This document shows positions 1 through 5,387 of a DNA stretch of 10,314 bases, one piece after another. The notes under the pieces are model-generated. The model was not told the DNA's origin and searched no databases. It saw nothing but the letters and a program-made list of their open reading frames with translations. A program made the position numbers and the translations under genes. Position 1 is the first letter of the stretch, and each line of letters opens with the position of its first letter. Source of the stretch: Kiritimatiellia bacterium (lineage in GTDB: Bacteria; Verrucomicrobiota; Kiritimatiellia; RFP12; UBA1067); the NCBI GenBank assembly GCA_017479035.1, contig JAFVCR010000115.1, forward strand, positions 1 through 10,314, in the 5' to 3' direction.

Positions 1-43
1 ACCCCCACTGTGTACTGTGGGGACGCGTGCGTCTCGCCCGCGG
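1..43. repeat. GC-rich 43-bp direct repeat, copy 1
   Basis: This copy matches bases 83-125 over all 43 positions except one (T at 28 against G at 110). It begins at the first base of the window, so the unit may extend further left. It contains the inverted pair CCCCAC/GTGGGG around an 8-nt centre, then a second hairpin of the form CGCGTGCG-TCT-CGCCCGCG, which the T at 28 weakens. It is followed after 7 bp by TTTGCAGTGTGCAG. No coding function is visible; it looks like a dispersed intergenic repeat. Confidence 0.85.
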
Positions 44-48
44 TCAGT

Positions 49-66
49 AGTTTGCAGTGTGCAGTT
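49..66. repeat. 18-bp inverted repeat, left arm (heptamer type)
   Basis: AGTTTGCAGTGTGCAGTT is the exact reverse complement of 169-186. It is made of the TTTGCAG heptamer with one GTGTGCAG variant. With its partner it brackets the second GC-rich hairpin copy and could act as the ends of a small non-autonomous element, although no target-site duplication was recognised. Confidence 0.75.
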
Positions 67-82
67 CTTGGTAGCAATGCCC

Positions 83-125
83 ACCCCCACTGTGTACTGT
101 GGGGACGCGGGCGTCTCGCCCGCGG
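83..125. repeat. GC-rich 43-bp direct repeat, copy 2, with perfect hairpin
   Basis: This is the second copy of the repeat at 1-43, offset by 82 bp. Here the hairpin at 106-124 is perfect: CGCGGGCG, loop TCT, CGCCCGCG. It is followed after 4 bp by TTTGCCGTGTGCAG (130-143), a near copy of the 14-mer that follows copy 1. The order hairpin then heptamer-derived 14-mer is therefore kept in both copies, so the real repeat unit is a composite of about 65 bp. Confidence 0.85.
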
Positions 126-163
126 AGGGTTTGCCGTGTGCAGCTATGAACGCGGCGCGACAA

Positions 164-191
164 CTGCAAACTGCACACTGCAAACTGCAAA
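164..191. repeat. 7-bp tandem repeat, four units of CTGCAAA
   Basis: Four consecutive heptamers are present: CTGCAAA, CTGCACA, CTGCAAA, CTGCAAA. Bases 169-186 form the right arm of the exact 18-bp inverted repeat with 49-66. Read on the minus strand, a 7-bp repeat of TTTGCAG would encode a repeating F-A-V-C-S-L-Q peptide, but no real gene is seen here. From 192 to 295 I see no gene and no clear structure. Confidence 0.8.
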
Positions 192-295
192 CAATTTCGG
201 GTAATCCAAAAATCCGGGATAAGGGTGCGTAACACCACTGCTGGAAACGCTCTTTCCGCGAAGCCTTTTGAAACATGCAACAGACGTTTCCTGGC

Positions 296-479
296 AAATT
301 CAAGCCCTTGGAAATAAATTTCATGGGCTTGAATTTACCATTTTAAGAGGTTGAAATTTATTTTCAAGGGCTTAAAATAAAATTTTGACTGCTTGAAATT
401 GTCAATTCAAGGGCTTAAAAATAAAATTCAAGGGCTTGAAATTCTATTTTGAGCCCTTGACTTTCCATGCGATCCCTTG
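296..479. repeat. 21-bp-phased array of CAAGGGCTTG boxes in AT-rich DNA
   Basis: Nine boxes related to CAAGGGCTTG or its complement CAAGCCCTTG lie at centres near 305.5, 326.5, 348.5, 369.5, 390.5, 412.5, 433.5, 454.5 and 474.5. Centre-to-centre steps are 21, 22, 21, 21, 22, 21, 21 and 20 bp. Boxes 1 and 7 are perfect, boxes 2, 4 and 6 match 9 of 10 bases, 8 and 9 match 8, box 3 matches 7 and box 5 only 6. Boxes 2-7 share one orientation; box 1 and boxes 8-9 are reversed, so the edges form inverted pairs (296-307 with 325-336, perfect 12 bp; 428-436 with 452-460, perfect 9 bp). Between boxes lies about 11 bp of almost pure A/T, in strong contrast to the GC-rich surroundings. The two-turn phasing puts every box on the same face of the helix, which suggests a protein-binding array; this is inference. 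It lies beyond the terminator of the neighbouring operon and is not coding. Confidence 0.85.
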
Positions 480-518
480 CCCGCACTGCCAAAACGCTGC
501 GCGAAAGCCCTAAAACAA

Positions 519-550
519 GCACGGGTGCGCTTTTGCTAACGCACCCGTGC
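519..550 (-). terminator. Rho-independent terminator of the pglE-like gene
   Basis: A perfect 11-bp stem (GCACGGGTGCG at 519-529 with CGCACCCGTGC at 540-550) has a 10-nt loop. Read on the minus strand, the stem is followed by TTGTTTT (518-512). It sits 29 bp after the stop codon of the aminotransferase gene. On the plus strand no T-run follows, so it works in one direction only. It closes the leftward transcription unit. Confidence 0.9.
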
Positions 551-579
551 CATCCCATGCCGCAACTGTAAGCGGCAAA

Positions 580-1689
580 CTACTTCATTGCTTCTGCTAT
601 CCGCTCGTATGCTGCATCGTCCAAGCCGCATCCGCTTGGTAGGCATACGCCACGCGCAAAAAGGTCGTCCGCCACCGCTCCGCCAAACGTTTCGCAACCT
701 TTGAATACGCTCTGGCGGTGGAGTGGTTTCCACACCGGGCGGGATTCTATGTCCGCAGCGGCAAGCGCGGCCATCACTGCATCGCGTCTTGCCGAATCCG
801 GTAGGAGAACCACGTTGAGCCAGTGGGACGATTCTTCTGGCGCGGCGCACGGGAAGAATTCCGCCCCCGCCAAAAGCCCCTTGTTGGCGTTCACGAGCGT
901 GCGGTAGAATGCGTAGTTGTTGCGTTTCGCTTTCAAGACGCGGCGCATCTTGCTTATCTGCGCCACGCCAATCCCTGCCAGAATGTTCGATAGCCGGTAG
1001 TTGGAGCCTACTTCGAGGTGTTCGTAGTGGGGGACTCTCTCGCGGCTTTGCTGCGAGCGCTTGCGTGCGCGCTCCACCAACGCTTCGTCGTGCGAAACTA
1101 CCGCCCCCCCGCCGGATGTGGTGATTATCTTGTTGCCGTTGAATGAATACACTGCCGCAACGCCCGCCGCTCCTGCGGCGCGGCCTTTACATGTTGCGCC
1201 GAAACTTTCGGCGGCATCCACCACAAGCGGCACGCCATGTGCGCGGCATACGTCTTCGATCGCAGGATAGTCGCAGGTCTGGCCGTAGATGTCTGCGCAG
1301 ATTACGCACTTTGGGCGGTACTTCTGCAATGCAGCTTCAAGGAGAGAAGGGGACATAGTGCCTGTATCGCTTGCGCTGTCCACAAACACAACTCTCGCGC
1401 CGCGATGGACAGCCGGGCCCACCGATGCGATGAACGTGAGCGTGGAGGCCACCACCGTATCTCCCGGCTTTATTCCCATCTCCATCATCAGCAGGTCTAT
1501 CGCGCCCGTGCCGGACGAAACCGCCGCCGCGTGCAGGGAGGTGAAGTTCTCTATCTGCCGCTCGAATTCGTCCACTAGCGGGCCGCACGGTGCTATGTAT
1601 GCGCTGTCGAAAGCGTCCTTTACGGCATCGCGCTCCGTGCGGTCTGTCCAAGGCGGGGAGAGGAATATGCGTTTTTGCTGCTGTCTCAT
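580..1689 (-). CDS. pglE: PglE-like sugar-nucleotide aminotransferase (DegT/DnrJ/EryC1/StrS family)
   Basis: A PLP-dependent aminotransferase of 369 residues. The family moves an amino group from glutamate to a 4-keto UDP-sugar; PglE does this in bacillosamine synthesis for glycans. The match to PglE is seen in the start (MRQQQKRIFLSPPW), SSGTGAIDL (58-66), the PLP-binding VVDAAES (156-162, Asp158), the Schiff-base Lys187 in YSFNGNKIITTSGGG, HYEHLEVGSNYRLSN (221-235), the RPVWKPLH segment (317-324) and CLPSG (349-353). I chose the ATG at 1689 because it matches the family start; an in-frame GTG at 1710 would lie inside the promoter -10 region. No Shine-Dalgarno sequence precedes the ATG. It is the last gene before the terminator and has its own promoter; no other glycan gene is in the window. 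The exact substrate is uncertain, and a related sugar aminotransferase is possible. Confidence 0.92.
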   Translation of the reverse strand: MRQQQKRIFLSPPWTDRTERDAVKDAFDSAYIAPCGPLVDEFERQIENFTSLHAAAVSSGTGAIDLLMMEMGIKPGDTVVASTLTFIASVGPAVHRGARVVFVDSASDTGTMSPSLLEAALQKYRPKCVICADIYGQTCDYPAIEDVCRAHGVPLVVDAAESFGATCKGRAAGAAGVAAVYSFNGNKIITTSGGGAVVSHDEALVERARKRSQQSRERVPHYEHLEVGSNYRLSNILAGIGVAQISKMRRVLKAKRNNYAFYRTLVNANKGLLAGAEFFPCAAPEESSHWLNVVLLPDSARRDAVMAALAAADIESRPVWKPLHRQSVFKGCETFGGAVADDLFARGVCLPSGCGLDDAAYERIAEAMK

Positions 1690-1698
1690 GGCAGTGCG

Positions 1699-1727
1699 AT
1701 TATAGCACACTTGCCGCGTCTTGGCAA
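1699..1727 (-). promoter_or_regulatory. Sigma-70-type promoter of the pglE-like gene
   Basis: Reading the minus strand: -35 TTGCCA (1727-1722), a 17-bp spacer, then extended -10 TGCTATAAT (hexamer 1704-1699). This is five of six and six of six consensus bases plus the TGn extension. The TAA stop of rsmD (1702-1700) lies inside the -10 hexamer. The predicted start of transcription is near 1692, only about 3-5 nt before the ATG at 1689, so the mRNA would be leaderless or nearly so. Confidence 0.8.
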
Positions 1728-2299
1728 TCGCTCGCTACAGGTTTGTTGCGGAAAAGCAGAATGCGCGACTGGCCGTATGTGCGGTCGCGCACAAGTTCCC
1801 ACGGCGCGGGGATTGCGGGCAGATCGGCTGCCGAGGCGCGCATTTCAAGTATGAAAACCGTCCCTGTTGCGGCGGGGAGAAGCCCCATCCACTCCGTGAA
1901 CGGGCGTGTATCCAGCAAATCGTACGGTGGATCCGCAAAGATGAAATCGCTTGCGCCAATCGCCTTCCCCGCTTGCGTCTTGGCTCCGGCAAGATAGGCA
2001 AAAACATCGCGGCGGACTACTCTAGCGTTGGCGCAGGCAAGTTCTTTGATGTTGCGCTCCAATGCGGCTGCGGCGCGCGGCGCGTTTTCCACGAAAACCG
2101 CTGATGCCGCGCCGCGCGAAAGCGCCTCCAGCCCCACCGCGCCCGTCCCCGCGAAAAGATCGAGAAACGATTTGCCCGCAAGCTCGAACTGTATCATCGA
2201 GAACACCGCCTCCCTCACGCGATCTTGCGTGGGACGCGTGGCCATGTCCTTGGGTGCGAACAGATTTCGCCCGCGATATATGCCGGATGTTATGCGCAT
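1700..2299 (-). CDS. rsmD: 16S rRNA (guanine966-N2)-methyltransferase RsmD
   Basis: A 199-residue class I SAM-dependent methyltransferase. RsmD methylates N2 of G966 in 16S rRNA during assembly of the small subunit. Visible hallmarks are the family start MRITSGIYRGR, the RPTQDRVRE segment (22-30), the SAM-binding DLFAGTGAVG (47-56), the acidic VEN (69-72, with Glu71), the catalytic DPPY (123-126) and YGQSRILLF near the C-terminus. Length is normal for RsmD, with a C-terminal tail of about 15 residues. The gene starts 25 bp after the gatB stop with no strong Shine-Dalgarno sequence, and it probably ends the nrdR-gat transcript. Its last codons and stop form the promoter -10 of the next gene. 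Confidence 0.95.
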   Translation of the reverse strand: MRITSGIYRGRNLFAPKDMATRPTQDRVREAVFSMIQFELAGKSFLDLFAGTGAVGLEALSRGAASAVFVENAPRAAAALERNIKELACANARVVRRDVFAYLAGAKTQAGKAIGASDFIFADPPYDLLDTRPFTEWMGLLPAATGTVFILEMRASAADLPAIPAPWELVRDRTYGQSRILLFRNKPVASDCQDAASVL

Positions 2300-2324
2300 G
2301 GATTGCGTGGATGCCCTGCCGCTG

Positions 2325-3761
2325 TCAAGCCAGTGCCGACAGGATTTTATTGACCATCGGCGCGACCACCTTGGGATCCGCCTTGCCTTTTGAAAGTTTC
2401 ATCACCTGACCCACGAAGAACCCCGCCGCCGCCTTTTTCCCGGCTTTGAAATCGGCCACGCTCTTCGGGTTCGCGGCTATTGCCTGGCGGATGAATTCTT
2501 CGAGTTGCGCGGTGTCGTTCACTGCTCCCAGTCCGTGTTCCTCCACGGTTTTCGCGGGATCGGCGATTTCCCCTTCAAGGACTTCCGGCAGGAGTTCCTT
2601 CAGCGTAGGCCCGTTTATCTTGCCGTCTAGCGAAAGATTGAACAATGCCGACAATCTCGCTGCCGCCTCCGCGTCGGTCTGCGGCTCTTCCTCATGCTCT
2701 GCGTTGAACCATGCCATCACGTCCGACATGAAAAAGTTGCAGAGCAGTTTTGCGTTCTTCGAGGTCTTTGCCGCCGCTTCAAAGAAATCCGCGCGTTCGC
2801 GAGCCTGTGCCAGCACCTCCGCATCGTATTCGGTAAGGCCGTAGTCGGCCATCATGCGGTTGCGCCGTGCTTCGGGGAGTTCAGGCAAAAGACCTTTCCA
2901 TTCCTCTATCTGCTCTTCGGAAAGTTCCACCGGCACGAGGTCGGGCTCGGGGAAATAGCGGTAGTCGTGGGCGTTTTCCTTGGAGCGCATGGATGCGGTC
3001 TCGAGGGCATCGGAGTCCCACCGGCGCGTTTCTTGTATGATGGGGATGTTGTGCGCAACGTTGTAGCGTTGGCGCTTGGCTTCGTATTCGAGCGCGGCGT
3101 GTATGCCAGAAAACGAATTCATGTTCTTTATCTCCACCTTCGTGCCGAGCGCGGTGGCTCCTGCCGGGCGTATGGAGATGTTTACATCGCTTCTCATGTT
3201 GCCGTCTTCGAGGTTGCAGTCGGAAACGCCTGCGTACACAAGCATCTCCTTGAGCGCCGTGAGATATGCAATCGCTTCGTCGGCGGAGGCCATGTCCGGT
3301 TCGGACACGATTTCCATCAGCGGCGTGCCGCCACGGTTGAAATCAACGCCGGAGTGCGCTGCGTAGTGGTTGATTTTCGCCGCGTCCTCTTCAAGGTGGA
3401 TATGGTTGATGCGGATGAATTTCTTTCCGGCGGGCGTGTCGATCGTCACTCCTCCGCCGATGCAAAGCGGCTGGCCGTTTTCGGAAATCTGGTAGTCCTT
3501 GGCCATGTCGGGATAGAAATAGTTTTTGCGGTCGAATGTGGCGTGGCGGTTTATTTCGCAGCCCAGCATCAACCCGCTCATAACGGTAAGTTTTACCGCC
3601 TCCTTGTTCATCATCGGGAGCGCGCCAGGGTAGCCCAGGCATACGGGGCATACGTTGGTGTTCGGCTCGCAGCCCGTCTTCAAAAGGCATCCGCAGAACA
3701 TCTTTGTGTTCGTCTTCAGTTGCACATGCGTTTCAAGGCCAATGGTATTCTCGAATTCCAT
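2325..3761 (-). CDS. gatB: Aspartyl/glutamyl-tRNA amidotransferase subunit B
   Basis: A 478-residue GatB, the kinase and tRNA-binding subunit of the GatCAB complex. It phosphorylates the side chain of Glu (or Asp) misacylated on tRNA-Gln (or tRNA-Asn), and ammonia from GatA then completes the amidation. Seen: the start ENTIGLETHVQL, the zinc-knuckle cysteines 23, 25, 38 and 41 in the region ending CPVCLGYPG, FDRKNYFYPDMAKDYQIS (77-94), the acidic HLEEDAAK (122-129), RGGTPLMEIVSEPD (143-156), and the YqeY-like C-terminal tail domain ending in GFFVGQVMKLSKGKADP. Length is normal and all core motifs are intact. The ATG is preceded by AGAAGGA at good spacing. It lies 51 bp after the secretin gene, so gatB is split from gatC-gatA by that gene. 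Confidence 0.97.
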   Translation of the reverse strand: MEFENTIGLETHVQLKTNTKMFCGCLLKTGCEPNTNVCPVCLGYPGALPMMNKEAVKLTVMSGLMLGCEINRHATFDRKNYFYPDMAKDYQISENGQPLCIGGGVTIDTPAGKKFIRINHIHLEEDAAKINHYAAHSGVDFNRGGTPLMEIVSEPDMASADEAIAYLTALKEMLVYAGVSDCNLEDGNMRSDVNISIRPAGATALGTKVEIKNMNSFSGIHAALEYEAKRQRYNVAHNIPIIQETRRWDSDALETASMRSKENAHDYRYFPEPDLVPVELSEEQIEEWKGLLPELPEARRNRMMADYGLTEYDAEVLAQARERADFFEAAAKTSKNAKLLCNFFMSDVMAWFNAEHEEEPQTDAEAAARLSALFNLSLDGKINGPTLKELLPEVLEGEIADPAKTVEEHGLGAVNDTAQLEEFIRQAIAANPKSVADFKAGKKAAAGFFVGQVMKLSKGKADPKVVAPMVNKILSALA

Positions 3762-3812
3762 ATCAGATCCTTCTGTCGTTTTGCGGTTTCCTGTAGGCTT
3801 TTGCGGAATGTT

Positions 3813-5387
3813 TCATCTGGTGTTGAAGTTTGGCGCGAACGGCGGAAACTGGAACGACACTCTCCCCTCGGTGTTCGTCCACGCAGGGTCTTTTTGCTGT
3901 TCGGTCAAGTCTCGCAGATCAAGCGAATTCAAGCCGCCTGCGGTACTCTTCCGCTCGCCGGGTTCCCTGCGCACTCCCTCCACGTATTCGCGCCCGAGTA
4001 TCGCATTCTTCGGCAGCCCCACGTCGTTTTCCATCGCTTCCGGATTGGCCAGCCCCACGCTCACGAATACGAGTATCTCCTTCTGCACTTTCTGCCGGCT
4101 CTTCCCTCCGAAGAGCTTGTTGCCGATCCACGGAATATCGCGCAGATACGGAATGCCCGTGTCGATGGATTCCTCCACCGTTTTCGAGAGTCCGCCGATC
4201 ACGGCCGTCGTGCCGCTCGCCATCGAAAACTCCGTCACGAGCCGCTGCACGTCGAGTATCGGATACTTTGAATACGGTACCGACTCCGATGCGGAACCAG
4301 TCCCCGAACCGACCGTCACGAAATCCGTGCAATCGCTTATAGTTGGCACTATCTGCACGCTTATGAGCCCGTTCGTGCCGATGCGCGGCGTCACCTCCAG
4401 CGAAATCCCCCAGCTGAAAAACGCTTCTTTTGCGAACATCATCTTGTCCTCGCCGGGTATCTCCGCAAGTTTCATGTCCAGATCCAGCGAATTGGCCGTG
4501 GCGGATGTTGTGGTGCGTTTGGCGGAGACCGCCACATTTGGATATTTCTCCGTCATGTCCACCACCGCCTTCTTGCCGCTTGAGACGATGATCTTCGGGT
4601 TCGAGAAAATGCGCACGTCGTTCTCGCGCTCGAGCGCGCTCAATACTAGGCTCAAATCGCTGAAACTCAACGTCCCCGAAAAATAACTGCTGTTCGCCTT
4701 GCGCCCCGTCACCGAATACATCGTATAATCGTATTGGCTGCCCTGCCGCGCCTCGTAACTTGATACGCTAGACGGCAGCCTGCGCTCGTCCACGCCGCCT
4801 CCCAGCGATGCCGTGCCGGACATGTTCTCCAGCGCGCTCCAGTCTATCCCCAACTTGTGCATCGCTGAATTGTTCAGCGACACAAACCTCGCCTCGATAT
4901 ACACCTGCGGCACTTCCACATCCACTTCGCGCACCACCTCTTCGCAAGCCTTTATTATCACTTCCGGTGCCGTCACCATCACGGTGTTCGCTTCCGGGAA
5001 CGCGCTCGCTATCCGCTTCACTTTCCAGTTCACGCCCCAGTTGCATTCCCACGTTGCGTTGAAGCGATCCGCCACGGCTTGCGCATCCGCGTAGATTAGG
5101 CGAAATGTCTTCGTGCGTATCCTCTTTCTGTAAGTCTCCGCATCGTCGGTTTTCTGCTCCGCAACGGCGTTTGTTACGCTTGCGGTATCGGCTTGTGGCA
5201 GGTCTTGCGCGTTGGCATCGTCGCTGGCGGCTGCATCATCGCTGGTGCTTGCACTGCTGCCGCCGGCAAGAGCGGCCTCGATCTGCGCGAATGCATCTGG
5301 CTCGTCCGTCACCGCCGCGCCGCAAAACGCAAGCACGGCGGCAATCGCAACGGCGAAGCGCAAACTGCATGCTGCAAACTTGCTCAC
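3813..5387 (-). CDS. Secretin-like outer-membrane protein (GspD/PilQ family)
   Basis: A 524-residue secretin-family protein. Secretins form outer-membrane rings for type II secretion, type IV pili and related machines. The start is the GTG at 5387: AGGAG lies 4 nt upstream and the codon overlaps the gatA stop as GTGA. An N-terminal signal peptide is seen (basic SK...R, then hydrophobic FAVAIAAVLAF, residues 11-21). Then come an Ala/Asp/Ser-rich linker (about 38-85), one secretin N domain (about 90-158), and the secretin core (about 160-446), with VYIEARFVSLN at 162-172, FSNPKIIVSSGKKA at 261-274 and the signature GIPYLRDIPWIGNKLFG at 411-427. A tail of about 75 residues follows. Only one N domain is seen, fewer than in typical GspD, so it resembles a short PilQ-type secretin. 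No pilus or secretion partner is in the window; its place inside the gat cluster is odd. Which machine it serves cannot be told. Confidence 0.9.
   Translation of the reverse strand: MSKFAACSLRFAVAIAAVLAFCGAAVTDEPDAFAQIEAALAGGSSASTSDDAAASDDANAQDLPQADTASVTNAVAEQKTDDAETYRKRIRTKTFRLIYADAQAVADRFNATWECNWGVNWKVKRIASAFPEANTVMVTAPEVIIKACEEVVREVDVEVPQVYIEARFVSLNNSAMHKLGIDWSALENMSGTASLGGGVDERRLPSSVSSYEARQGSQYDYTMYSVTGRKANSSYFSGTLSFSDLSLVLSALERENDVRIFSNPKIIVSSGKKAVVDMTEKYPNVAVSAKRTTTSATANSLDLDMKLAEIPGEDKMMFAKEAFFSWGISLEVTPRIGTNGLISVQIVPTISDCTDFVTVGSGTGSASESVPYSKYPILDVQRLVTEFSMASGTTAVIGGLSKTVEESIDTGIPYLRDIPWIGNKLFGGKSRQKVQKEILVFVSVGLANPEAMENDVGLPKNAILGREYVEGVRREPGERKSTAGGLNSLDLRDLTEQQKDPAWTNTEGRVSFQFPPFAPNFNTR
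5349..5378 (-). repeat. TTTGCAG-heptamer-like segment in the secretin signal peptide
   Basis: The codons for residues 4-13 of the secretin match a perfect TTTGCAG tandem repeat at 24 of 30 bases, with 17 of the first 19 identical. The encoded FAACSLRFAV parallels the FAVCSLQFAV that the perfect repeat would encode. The same heptamer occurs in the intergenic region at 49-66 and 164-191. Descent from the repeat is inference. Confidence 0.5.

Noticed and set aside
10..280. Small open frames on both strands in the left intergenic zone
   Set aside because: They are translations of the GC hairpin and heptamer repeats, have no ribosome sites and resemble no protein family.
296..479. CRISPR array
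   Set aside because: The repeats are about 10 bp and the spacers about 11 bp of A/T, with mixed orientation; CRISPR repeats and spacers are each more than 20 bp and spacers are varied. No cas gene is nearby.
1690..1710. GTG at 1710 as the start of the pglE-like gene
   Set aside because: The added codons coincide with the extended -10 and the predicted transcription start, so they would not be in the mRNA; related proteins begin at the later ATG.
2694..4271. 525-codon open frame on the plus strand
   Set aside because: It lies opposite gatB and the end of the secretin gene, which are firmly identified; its product is low-complexity and rich in His, Arg and Val, typical of an antisense shadow in GC-rich DNA.
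4724..4729. Perfect TATAAT on the plus strand
   Set aside because: It lies within the secretin coding region with no suitable -35 and no plus-strand gene downstream.
5319..5387. Lipoprotein signal in the secretin (LAFC near residue 22)
   Set aside because: Phe just before Cys does not fit a lipobox, which needs Gly, Ala or Ser there; an ordinary signal peptide is more likely.
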